Shown piece by piece: positions 1 through 5,996 of a stretch of DNA of 6,068 nucleotides. The stretch lies in assembly GCA_964352905.1 (NCBI GenBank), contig CAYGTS010000144.1, positions 1-6,068 on the forward strand, read 5' to 3'. The notes below the pieces were generated by a model that saw only the letters and a list, made by a program, of their open reading frames with translations, had not been told where the DNA came from and ran no database searches. The position numbers were made by a program, and so were the translations under genes. This DNA comes from CAYGTS01 sp964352905. GTDB taxonomy: Bacteria; Pseudomonadota; Gammaproteobacteria; JAHCLG01. Numbering within the stretch: the first letter of the stretch is position 1; each line of letters begins with the position of its first letter.

Positions 1-1
1 A

Positions 2-121
2 GAACGTTCAGATTTGGTGATAAAAACAGCGAAAATATTTTTGAGAAAGCGCAGTGTATGAGTTATACATGAGCATTTCGATAAAAGATTTTCGCCGTTT
101 TTAGCCCAAATATGGGCGTTC
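2..121. repeat. Long imperfect inverted repeat (MITE/REP-like), left side cut by the window edge
   Basis: Positions 2-52 are largely complementary to 71-121. The best-paired blocks are 2-6 with 117-121, 12-17 with 106-111, 21-27 with 97-103, 29-36 with 88-95, and 38-41 with 83-86. An inner stem pairs 54-59 with 65-70 around the 5-nt loop GAGTT. A few mismatches, G-T pairs and small bulges interrupt the arms. As RNA it would fold into one hairpin of about 120 nt from either strand. The right arm runs directly into the dispersed core at 118-147, so a complete element probably has a matching core to the left of base 1. No transposase or other ORF lies inside, so if mobile it would be non-autonomous. 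It lies just after the lipoprotein stop codon and would form the 3' end of that mRNA. Confidence 0.75.
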
Positions 122-147
122 CCATCTGCAGGGTGAATAGTTACGTT
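118..147 (+). repeat. Dispersed repeat core, copy A
   Basis: This 30-bp stretch matches 665-694 at 25 of 30 positions and the reverse complement of 2102-2131 at 27 of 30. The most conserved part ends in GGGTGAATAGTTACG. It ends immediately before the lipoprotein stop codon (TAA on the minus strand, 148-150). It is the outer end of the inverted repeat at 2-121. The function is unknown, and it looks like the terminal segment of a small multicopy element. Confidence 0.75.
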
Positions 148-537
148 TTATTTTTTTCTCATAGGTACTTTAATGAGACGAGGATAATTATAAGCCGCAC
201 CATCAGCAGCATCAACACCAGCACCTAAGAAACCACCAAATACAATATTGCCAGCTACTATGGGACGTGTTAATGACTTCACTCTTTCTGATGCTTTGGC
301 ATATCCTGGTTTACTGCAAGAAATTAATAAATCTCGATAGCTACGATGAACAACAACCGAACCAGGTGTTTTGTTAATAAACCAGATCCCTTTATCATTT
401 TGTAGCTTACAATTGGCGCCAGTCACTGGCGGTGTTTTAATTGATAATGATTGATTCGTGCCACTAACAATGGAAGCACAGCCTGATAACAAACAAAATA
501 ATGAAGAGATTAAAACAGAAATAATGATTTTGAACAT
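148..537 (-). CDS. Small predicted outer-membrane lipoprotein, PEGA-like
   Basis: A protein of 129 residues with a classic lipoprotein signal peptide: Lys3, a hydrophobic stretch at residues 4-17 and the lipobox LSGC, with the acylated cysteine at residue 20. Ala at +2 favours outer-membrane sorting over inner-membrane retention. The mature part begins ASIVSGTNQS, resembling small lipoproteins of the 'CASIVxGT' type. Residues 28-80 look like a compact beta-rich PEGA-like domain, with TPGSVVVHRSYRDL as its clearest part. Cys43 and Cys74 could form a disulphide. Residues 95-114 are rich in glycine and alanine, a glycine-zipper-like segment that such proteins often carry near the end. The ATG at 537 has AAGGA upstream (548-552, 10-nt spacer). 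It is a single-gene unit, separated from the antiporter gene by a terminator. Family membership is inferred from memory of related proteins; the molecular role is unknown. Confidence 0.85.
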   Translation of the reverse strand: MFKIIISVLISSLFCLLSGCASIVSGTNQSLSIKTPPVTGANCKLQNDKGIWFINKTPGSVVVHRSYRDLLISCSKPGYAKASERVKSLTRPIVAGNIVFGGFLGAGVDAADGAAYNYPRLIKVPMRKK

Positions 538-547
538 TTAATATTTA

Positions 548-590
548 TCCTTAGAATAATGTGTAATTAATTTTGCTCATGTCTAGTCAA
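548..590 (-). promoter_or_regulatory. Candidate promoter and ribosome binding site of the lipoprotein gene
   Basis: Read on the minus strand, a good -35-like TTGACT lies at 585-590. The region down to 553 is AT-rich but contains no strong -10; the nearest weak candidates lie within TTACACATTATTCT. The Shine-Dalgarno AAGGA is at 548-552, 10 nt before the ATG. The ribosome site is reasonable, the promoter only tentative. Confidence 0.35.
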
Positions 591-605
591 ATTAACTCTT
601 TGACT
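585..605. promoter_or_regulatory. Perfect 7-bp inverted repeat, possible operator
   Basis: AGTCAAA at 585-591 and TTTGACT at 599-605 are exact reverse complements separated by 7 bp. The centre-to-centre distance is 14 bp. The left half overlaps the candidate -35 of the lipoprotein gene, where a dimeric regulator could act. The regulator is not identifiable, and a chance palindrome of this size in AT-rich DNA is possible. Confidence 0.35.
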
Positions 606-621
606 GTATCTGCTCACCCCC

Positions 622-694
622 TTTAGCCCAAACGCCAGTCCTCTTGATAAGCGAGGATCAGGACGTTCCCATCTACGGAGTGAGTAGTTACCTT
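622..694 (+). repeat. Dispersed repeat arm, copy B (longer architecture)
   Basis: It begins with TTTAGCCCAAA at 622-632, identical to 100-110 in copy A, and ends with the 30-bp core at 665-694. Between these blocks it has 32 bp where copy A has 7. The extra part contains TCCTC (639-643) complementary to GAGGA (653-657), and AGGATCAGGA (654-663), which copy C also has. The orientation is the same as copy A. No matching inverted partner arm is visible to its left, so this looks like a single arm of the element. Confidence 0.7.
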
Positions 695-700
695 TGACCA

Positions 701-728
701 ACAAAAAGAAACGAGAGAGATACTCTCG
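701..728 (-). terminator. Rho-independent terminator of the NhaP-type antiporter gene
   Basis: On the minus strand, a 6-bp stem CGAGAG/CTCTCG (728-723 with 717-712) closes a 5-nt loop. It is followed at once by the T-rich tract TTTCTTTTTGT (711-701). It lies about 50 nt past the antiporter stop codon and before repeat copy B. It should stop antiporter transcripts from entering the lipoprotein gene. The stem is short but perfect. Confidence 0.65.
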
Positions 729-760
729 GCCAGGAGATTATCAAGGGGACAGGGAGGTTG

Positions 761-777
761 TAAATAAGTATTATTTA
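761..777. repeat. Perfect AT-only palindrome after the antiporter stop codon
   Basis: TAAATAA (761-767) and TTATTTA (771-777) are exact reverse complements around a 3-nt loop, directly downstream of the antiporter TAG (781-779 on the minus strand). As RNA this is a weak A-U hairpin. It could be an mRNA 3' structure or simply low-complexity AT sequence. Confidence 0.4.
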
Positions 778-778
778 C

Positions 779-2047
779 CTATATCAGCTTATGATGAGCA
801 TCATTTTTTTGGCTATGTTGAATTAAATTTTTAATCGTTAGTCCCTGCACGATAATCGAAAAAATTACCACGGCATAAGTCATGCTGATAATCAAATCGC
901 GATTTTCGCCTTTGGGTAGTGACAATGCTAAAGCCACAGCCAGCCCACCGCGTAAGCCACCCCAGGTTAGAATGGTAATAATATTGGGTGAGTAAGATTT
1001 TTTTAATTTAAAAAAACTCATCGGAATCGCAACGGTAACAAATCTTGCTAGCAGCACAACCATAGTTGCACAAATACCAACGAATAGTAGTTGGCGATTA
1101 ACATTAATAACTAATAGCTCTAACCCCATCAGCATAAATAAAATAGCATTTAACACTTCATCGATTAATGACCAGAAATGCCGTAAATTTTCTTTAGTGC
1201 GCCCTCTTACTGAGAATAAATCACCGCTGTTGCCGATAAAAATACCAGCCACAACCATCGCTAAGGGGCCTGAAAAACCTAAAAGATTAGCAATTGCATA
1301 ACCACCCGTAGGTATTGTTAAGGTCATTAAAACTTCTAAATGTGAGTTATTTATGGGCCTGATTAAACGATAAGCCACTATGCCTAACACTATTCCAAAT
1401 ATAATCCCACCTAGCGATTGATGGGCAAATAACGTTAACACGCTAAGAGTTGTAACATTGTTATCGGTATAAGCAAAATGAAAAATGGTTAAGAATATAA
1501 CGATAGCAACACCATCGTTAAATAACGATTCGCATTCAACTAAAGTATGTAGTGATTGCGATGCTTTTAATTTTTTGAAAATCGCCAGAACCGCAATCGG
1601 ATCAGTTGGTGAGATTAAAGCACCAAATAATAAACAATAAACAAAGCCGATGTTAATCTGAAAAAAATTTAAAATATAATAAATTAAAAGACCAACAATA
1701 AAAGTTGAGAGTAGGGTACTGAAGCTTGCTAGCGTTGCAACTTCCCATTTGTGTTGTTGTAAATAACGGATATCAATATTGAGTGCACCAGCAAATAACA
1801 AGAAACTTAATAGCCCATTTATTAGTAAATTATAGAAATCAAAATGCTGCATAAAGTTTGCGAAATGGTGGGTGCTATCCATAAAGCCGAGATTGCCCAG
1901 AAAAAGGATCCCAAATGAAATGCACAGTGAAGCCACTAACATGGCAATCGTAGCTTGCATTTGAATAAAACGATAATTTACATACGCTAACAAGATTGCC
2001 GCGGTAGTGATGATGGAGATAACGGAATATAAATTAACCAGCTGCAT
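779..2047 (-). CDS. nhaP: Na+/H+ antiporter, NhaP-type (CPA1 family)
   Basis: A polytopic inner-membrane protein of 422 residues with about 12-13 hydrophobic segments. CPA1 proteins exchange cytoplasmic Na+ (or Li+/K+) for H+, usually electroneutrally. Family motifs are present: SPTDP at residues 146-150, ESLFNDG at 173-179 with the Asn-Asp ion-binding pair N177/D178, GLELL around Glu309, Arg335 in a late helix, and WGGLRGGLA at 362-370. It ends soon after the last helix, with no cytoplasmic TrkA/RCK regulatory domain, as in short NhaP proteins rather than the longer NhaP2/CvrA type. The ATG at 2047 fits the usual N-terminus (short hydrophobic start followed by a YVNYRF segment). An in-frame stop lies just upstream and there is no good Shine-Dalgarno. 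It is transcribed away from nhaA and has its own promoter and terminator. The exact cation specificity cannot be read from sequence. Confidence 0.93.
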   Translation of the reverse strand: MQLVNLYSVISIITTAAILLAYVNYRFIQMQATIAMLVASLCISFGILFLGNLGFMDSTHHFANFMQHFDFYNLLINGLLSFLLFAGALNIDIRYLQQHKWEVATLASFSTLLSTFIVGLLIYYILNFFQINIGFVYCLLFGALISPTDPIAVLAIFKKLKASQSLHTLVECESLFNDGVAIVIFLTIFHFAYTDNNVTTLSVLTLFAHQSLGGIIFGIVLGIVAYRLIRPINNSHLEVLMTLTIPTGGYAIANLLGFSGPLAMVVAGIFIGNSGDLFSVRGRTKENLRHFWSLIDEVLNAILFMLMGLELLVINVNRQLLFVGICATMVVLLARFVTVAIPMSFFKLKKSYSPNIITILTWGGLRGGLAVALALSLPKGENRDLIISMTYAVVIFSIIVQGLTIKNLIQHSQKNDAHHKLI

Positions 2048-2079
2048 ATGTACATCAACAGTAGTTTAAGATGAGTGCC

Positions 2080-2088
2080 AATATAGCA
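2080..2088 (-). promoter_or_regulatory. Extended -10 promoter element of the NhaP-type antiporter gene
   Basis: On the minus strand TGCTATATT (2088-2080) combines a TGn extension with TATATT, a 5/6 match to the -10 consensus. Transcription would begin near 2073, giving a leader of about 26 nt before the ATG. No good -35 is present at the proper spacing; the -35 position falls on the outer end of repeat copy C. Extended -10 promoters can work without a -35. Confidence 0.5.
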
Positions 2089-2101
2089 AATATTTTGTTT
2101 G

Positions 2102-2142
2102 AACGTAACTATTCACCCTGTAGATGTGAGCATCCTGATCCT
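2102..2142 (-). repeat. Dispersed repeat arm, copy C, in the divergent antiporter promoter region
   Basis: Read on the minus strand, its 30-bp core (2131-2102) matches copy A at 27 of 30 positions and copy B at 24 of 30. Going outward it continues with AGGATCAGGA (2142-2133), identical to 654-663 in copy B. Over 41 bp, B and C agree at 34 positions. The orientation is opposite to A and B, and no inverted partner arm is visible nearby, so it is a solo arm. It lies between the two antiporter genes, with its end against the presumed -35 region of the minus-strand promoter. Confidence 0.75.
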
Positions 2143-2168
2143 ACACTGAAAGATTGCTGCTTTTATCG

Positions 2169-2208
2169 TAGGCGAATTCTGATAAACTGTGCAAAACGTT
2201 TAGGCGAA
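2169..2208. promoter_or_regulatory. Direct repeat TAGGCGAA x2 upstream of nhaA, possible regulator site
   Basis: TAGGCGAA occurs exactly at 2169-2176 and 2201-2208, 32 bp apart, about three helical turns, so both copies would face the same side of the DNA. The 8-bp palindrome AAACGTTT (2194-2201) adjoins the second copy. The position upstream of nhaA would suit an activator site. I see no identifiable nhaR or other regulator gene here, and chance is not excluded. Confidence 0.3.
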
Positions 2209-2221
2209 AATATTAAGTTAT

Positions 2222-2236
2222 AGGGTCACTGCCTTG
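2222..2236 (+). promoter_or_regulatory. Ribosome binding site and TTG start of nhaA
   Basis: AGGG at 2222-2225 lies 8 nt before the TTG at 2234. The frame is closed by TAG at 2201-2203 and has no ATG or GTG between that stop and 2234. The first in-frame ATG downstream is codon 26 and would remove the N-terminal helix and part of the first membrane segment. TTG is therefore the only sensible start. Confidence 0.75.
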
Positions 2237-3451
2237 TTCAAACTATTACAAAAACTTATTACAGAATTCATAGCGCTTGAATCCGCTGGTGGTATCTTGC
2301 TAGTTGTGATGGCCGTCTTAGCATTAATTATCGAAAATAGCCCGCTGCAATCAGTTTATGAAGTATTTTTAAACACACACATTAGTTTTAGTTTGGGTGG
2401 ACTTGGTTTTAATAAATCTATTCTGCATTGGATTAACGATGGCTTAATGGTGCTATTCTTTTTCTTAGTGGGAATGGAAATCAAACGTGAATTGCTAGTG
2501 GGTGAGCTATCTTCTAAAGAGCGAGCACTGTTGCCATTGATTGCAGCGATTGGGGGTATGGCTATTCCTGCTGCAATTTATATTGCTTTTAATTGGAACC
2601 ATCCTGAGTCACTGAATGGTTGGGCTATTCCTGCCGCAACGGATATTGCTTTTGCACTCGGGATGGTGGCGCTATTAGGCAGACGTGTCCCAACTTCAAT
2701 TAAAGTCTTTTTAACGGCATTAGCAATTTTAGATGATGTAGGTGCGATACTTATCATCGCGATTTTTTATACTAAAAATATTAATTTTTCGGCATTAATT
2801 TTTGCTGCAGTATGTGTTGCCTTGCTATTTTTCTTAAACTGGCGTGGTATCACTAAAATGTACCTTTATTATTTCCTCGGTATTTTGCTTTGGATTGCGG
2901 TATTAAAATCTGGCGTACATGCCACGGTTGCCGGCGTTGTTTTGGCATTATCGATTCCGCTTACGGATCCTAATAACCCTGATTATTCACCTTTGCGCAA
3001 AATCGAAGATCACATATTACCGTGGACGGCTTTCGTTATTTTACCGATTTTTGCGTTTGCGAATGCTGGAATCTCTTTTTCCGGATTAAAAATAAGTGAT
3101 TTACTTCACCCAATTCCTCTTGGAATTGCCTTTGGCTTATTTTTTGGAAAACAAATTGGCGTTTTTCTGACTAGCTGGATAGCAGTCAAACTAAAACTGG
3201 CTAAATTACCAGAGGGTGCTAATGGCTATCATCTCTATGGGGTTTCGATTCTGTGCGGTATTGGCTTTACCATGAGTTTATTTATTGGTGCACTGGCGTT
3301 TTATGAGAATCAGCATTTTATCCTTTTCTTAAAAATTGGGGTTTTTGCAGGATCAATCGTTTCTGGCGTGATGGGCTATTTAGTGCTATATCTAACTAGT
3401 ATCAGAAGTAAACAAAATCAACTGCTTGATTCAAGTAAACGCTTAGGGTAG
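2234..3451 (+). CDS. nhaA: Na+/H+ antiporter NhaA
   Basis: An inner-membrane antiporter of 405 residues (E. coli NhaA has 388) that in characterised members exports one Na+ or Li+ for two H+, giving salt and alkaline-pH tolerance. All hallmark residues are present: AIPAATDIAFALG with Asp137 (E. coli D133), ALAILDDVGA with Asp167/Asp168 (E. coli D163/D164, the ion-binding pair), GVHATVAG with His229 (E. coli H225, linked to pH response), and FFGKQIG with Lys306 (E. coli K300). CGIGFTMSLFI at 341-351 and the early WINDGLMVLFFFLVGMEIKREL region are also typical. The pattern agrees with 12 membrane helices. Translation starts at a TTG with AGGG upstream. It is divergent from the NhaP-type gene and 48 bp ahead of fadE on the same strand. 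The function is very likely; ion stoichiometry is taken from the family. Confidence 0.97.
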   Translation: MFKLLQKLITEFIALESAGGILLVVMAVLALIIENSPLQSVYEVFLNTHISFSLGGLGFNKSILHWINDGLMVLFFFLVGMEIKRELLVGELSSKERALLPLIAAIGGMAIPAAIYIAFNWNHPESLNGWAIPAATDIAFALGMVALLGRRVPTSIKVFLTALAILDDVGAILIIAIFYTKNINFSALIFAAVCVALLFFLNWRGITKMYLYYFLGILLWIAVLKSGVHATVAGVVLALSIPLTDPNNPDYSPLRKIEDHILPWTAFVILPIFAFANAGISFSGLKISDLLHPIPLGIAFGLFFGKQIGVFLTSWIAVKLKLAKLPEGANGYHLYGVSILCGIGFTMSLFIGALAFYENQHFILFLKIGVFAGSIVSGVMGYLVLYLTSIRSKQNQLLDSSKRLG

Positions 3452-3469
3452 TTAGTTTACACTTCAGGC

Positions 3470-3479
3470 TATACGTATA
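3470..3479. promoter_or_regulatory. 10-bp perfect palindrome in the nhaA-fadE gap
   Basis: TATACGTATA lies 6 bp before the fadE Shine-Dalgarno. It does not resemble the FadR operator I know (AACTGGTCnGACnTGTT-like). It could be a small operator or chance AT sequence. Confidence 0.2.
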
Positions 3480-3485
3480 ACTTGG

Positions 3486-3502
3486 TAAGGAGAGTTTCAG
3501 TG
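3486..3502 (+). promoter_or_regulatory. Strong Shine-Dalgarno that sets the fadE start at GTG 3500
   Basis: TAAGGAG at 3486-3492 is a near-ideal match to the 16S rRNA tail and sits 7 nt before GTG 3500-3502. The alternative in-frame TTG at 3482 lies upstream of this site, would translate through it and has no ribosome site of its own. GTG 3500 is therefore preferred. Confidence 0.85.
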
Positions 3503-5986
3503 ACATTACTAGCGTGGATTATCTTATTCCTCATTGCTTTCATGGTATTGGCTTACTTTAGAGCATCTTTACCTGTCATCTCACTCACCTATGTTATCGG
3601 GTTAATCTTGTTTAATTATTTTGCGGCTTCATGGGTTATTACCAAAGTTATTTGGTCAGTGATTGTGCTGGCACCTTTGATCTTACTTAATATCAAACTA
3701 TTGCGTCAGCAATTATTTACCCAAAAAATATTTGCGTTTTTTAAATCTGCCATGCCCAGTTTATCCGAAACCGAATCGGAGGCCTTAAACTCTGGTACGG
3801 TTGGTTTTGAGGGTGAAATCTTTACGGGAAAACCCAATTGGGAAAAATTATTATCCTACAAGGCACCAAAGTTATCGGCTGAAGAACAGGCCTTTTTAGA
3901 TGGTCCGGTTGAGCAATTATGCCAAATGGTTGATGACTGGGAAATCACTTATAAAACAAAGGACTTGCCACAAGCCGTTTGGGATTATTTAAAAAATCAA
4001 GGTTTCTTTGCCATGATTATTCCTAAAAAATATGGGGGTAAAGAATTTTCAGCATTAGCACATGCCCAAGTTATTACCAAGTTAGCAAGCCGTAGTGTTA
4101 CCTTATCCTCAACGGTCAGTGTGCCTAACTCATTGGGGCCTGCTGAATTGTTATTGCATTATGGTACCGAAGACCAAAAAAATTATTATTTGCCGCGCTT
4201 GGCTAAAGGGGTTGATGTACCGTGTTTTGCCTTGACTGCACCTGAAGCAGGTTCTGATGCCGCGAGTATGCCCGATACTGGAATTGTTTGTCATGGTAGT
4301 TACCAAGGCAAATCAATGCTAGGGATAAAATTAAATTTTGATAAGCGCTATATTACTCTCGCACCTATTGCTACCGTTATTGGCTTAGCATTTAAACTTT
4401 ATGATCCCGAACATCTCCTGAGTGACAGAACAGAGCGTGGCATTACCTGTGCTCTCATCCCGCGTGAAACAGCGGGTATTAGCATTGGTCGTCGTCATTA
4501 CCCATTGGATATACCCTTTCAAAATGGGCCAATACACGGTAAGGATGTCTTTATTCCACTGGATTTTATCATTGGTGGCGAAAAAAATATTGGGCGCGGC
4601 TGGACAATGTTGCTCGAATGTTTAGCTGCAGGCAGGGCGATTTCGTTGCCTTCAACTTCTGTTTCAGCAGCCAAAGTAGCCGCAATCGTTTCAGGCGGTT
4701 ATGCTAAAATTCGCCAACAATTTAATACCGATATAGGGAGTTTTGAAGGCATTAAGCAAGTGTTAGCACGCATTACGAGTAATGCTTATCTCAGTGAAGC
4801 GGTACGCTTATTTACTGTTAATGCAATTGATTTAGGCGAGAAACCTTCTGTCGCAACTGCTATTTCAAAATATCATGTTACCGAAATGGGGCGTCAAGTT
4901 GCGATCGATGCCATGGATATTCATGGCGGCAAAGGAATTTGCCTTGGCCCCAAGAACTATTTAGGGCGTGGTTACCAAGGTGCGCCGATTAGTATCACGG
5001 TTGAAGGTGCCAATATTTTAACACGTTGCATGATTATTTTTGGGCAGGGTGTGACACGCTGTCATCCTTATTTACTCAATGAAATTAAAGTGATGCAAGT
5101 TGAAAATAAAAATGTTGCTCTTAGCCAATTTGATAATTTAATTTTCTCGCATGTTGGTTTTGTCATTAGCAATTTCGTACGCAGCTTTATTTTAGCTATA
5201 ACTAATGGTCGTTTAAGTTTAACAACAGGTGATGCTGATGTAAGTCGCTATATGCAATTACTGCAGCGTTATAGCAGCCATTTTGCGTTGCTCAGTGATT
5301 GTTGTTTGCTTATCTACGGTGGTAAACTCAAGCGCAAAGAGTCGATGTCAGCGCGCTTGGGCGATATGCTAAGTTATTTGTATATGCTCTCAGCGGTGAT
5401 TAAATATTATCACGATGAAGGTGCTAAAAAAGACGATTTACCGCTGATCCAATATATTTTTGAAAGTACGTTATTCTTATTTGAACAACGCATGCAAGAA
5501 GTTTTGCAAAATATCAAACAACGTTGGATTGCCGTTATTTTAAAAATAGTTACGATGCCTTTCGGTCGTCGGATCAAGTTTCCTAGCGATAGGCTAATTA
5601 AAAAAGTAGCTAAAATTGTGCTTGAACCAAATGAATTGCAGCAACGTATTGCAACAGGCATTTACAAAACTAATGTGGGCAATAATCCTGTTGCTAAAAT
5701 TTATGAATTATTACCAAGAATTATTGCCGCAGAACCATTAGAGCAAAAAGTTAATGTGGCGATCAAAAAAGGAAAAATTCAAGGTTATTCGGTGCTTGAA
5801 AAATACCAAGATGCATTTGCTGCTGATATTTTAACGAAGGCGGAATATCAAGATTTAGTTAAGCTTTACCACGATAAAATGGAAATTATCAATGTGGATG
5901 ATTTTGATCCGAGCGAATTAACCGCATTTTTAAATCCACAGCAAACGGTACAAAATAATGGTGACTTTAAAGCAGATGTGGCGTAA
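3500..5986 (+). CDS. fadE: Acyl-CoA dehydrogenase FadE
   Basis: Catalyses the first step of fatty-acid beta-oxidation, FAD-dependent formation of trans-2-enoyl-CoA from acyl-CoA. From GTG 3500 the product has 828 residues (E. coli FadE about 814). Numbering from that start, residues 4-68 hold two to three hydrophobic segments that anchor it in the inner membrane. The dehydrogenase core follows: EEQAFLDGPVEQ near 128-139, FFAMIIPKKYGG at 169-180, VPNSLGPAELL at 208-218, the flavin/substrate loop FALTAPEAGSDAASM at 243-257, KRYITLAPIATV at 282-293, and PISITVEGANILTR at 496-509 with the presumed catalytic base Glu502. Residues from about 540 to the end match the extra FadE C-terminal domain (DUF1974), including LKRKESMSARLGDML and the terminal INVDDFDP. 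It lies 48 bp after nhaA and may be co-transcribed. A longer form from TTG 3482 is less likely. Confidence 0.97.
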   Translation: MTLLAWIILFLIAFMVLAYFRASLPVISLTYVIGLILFNYFAASWVITKVIWSVIVLAPLILLNIKLLRQQLFTQKIFAFFKSAMPSLSETESEALNSGTVGFEGEIFTGKPNWEKLLSYKAPKLSAEEQAFLDGPVEQLCQMVDDWEITYKTKDLPQAVWDYLKNQGFFAMIIPKKYGGKEFSALAHAQVITKLASRSVTLSSTVSVPNSLGPAELLLHYGTEDQKNYYLPRLAKGVDVPCFALTAPEAGSDAASMPDTGIVCHGSYQGKSMLGIKLNFDKRYITLAPIATVIGLAFKLYDPEHLLSDRTERGITCALIPRETAGISIGRRHYPLDIPFQNGPIHGKDVFIPLDFIIGGEKNIGRGWTMLLECLAAGRAISLPSTSVSAAKVAAIVSGGYAKIRQQFNTDIGSFEGIKQVLARITSNAYLSEAVRLFTVNAIDLGEKPSVATAISKYHVTEMGRQVAIDAMDIHGGKGICLGPKNYLGRGYQGAPISITVEGANILTRCMIIFGQGVTRCHPYLLNEIKVMQVENKNVALSQFDNLIFSHVGFVISNFVRSFILAITNGRLSLTTGDADVSRYMQLLQRYSSHFALLSDCCLLIYGGKLKRKESMSARLGDMLSYLYMLSAVIKYYHDEGAKKDDLPLIQYIFESTLFLFEQRMQEVLQNIKQRWIAVILKIVTMPFGRRIKFPSDRLIKKVAKIVLEPNELQQRIATGIYKTNVGNNPVAKIYELLPRIIAAEPLEQKVNVAIKKGKIQGYSVLEKYQDAFAADILTKAEYQDLVKLYHDKMEIINVDDFDPSELTAFLNPQQTVQNNGDFKADVA

Positions 5987-5996
5987 CTTTCGTGAT

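Noticed and set aside
104..117. GCCCA/TGGGC hairpin as the lipoprotein terminator
   Set aside because: On the minus strand the stem is followed by TAAAAACGG, not a T-tract. It is better explained as part of the larger inverted repeat.
694..2102. NhaP-type gene as cargo of a composite element bounded by copies B and C
   Set aside because: The outward-type ends of B and C both face the antiporter gene, so the gene lies outside both arms. Copy A lies beyond another gene and nothing else suggests joint transfer.
118..2142. The repeats as a CRISPR array
   Set aside because: The three copies are hundreds of bases apart, in mixed orientation, diverged and separated by genes, with no regular spacers.
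3435..3460. GTAAAC/GTTTAC inverted repeat across the nhaA stop codon as a terminator
   Set aside because: Only 6 bp with a 14-nt loop, AT-rich, and without a T-run after it.
3456..3481. TTTACA and TATAAC as a fadE promoter
   Set aside because: Each hexamer is a 5/6 match, but the spacer is only 14 bp and the predicted start (about 3488) would cut the Shine-Dalgarno at 3486-3492.
4422..4625. 67-residue plus-strand reading frame inside fadE
   Set aside because: It lies out of frame within the well-conserved dehydrogenase core, has no ribosome site or recognisable domain, and is a by-product of fadE coding sequence.
5410..5661. 83-residue minus-strand reading frame opposite the fadE 3' part
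   Set aside because: It is antisense to the conserved FadE C-terminal domain, with no Shine-Dalgarno or family features; a shadow frame.
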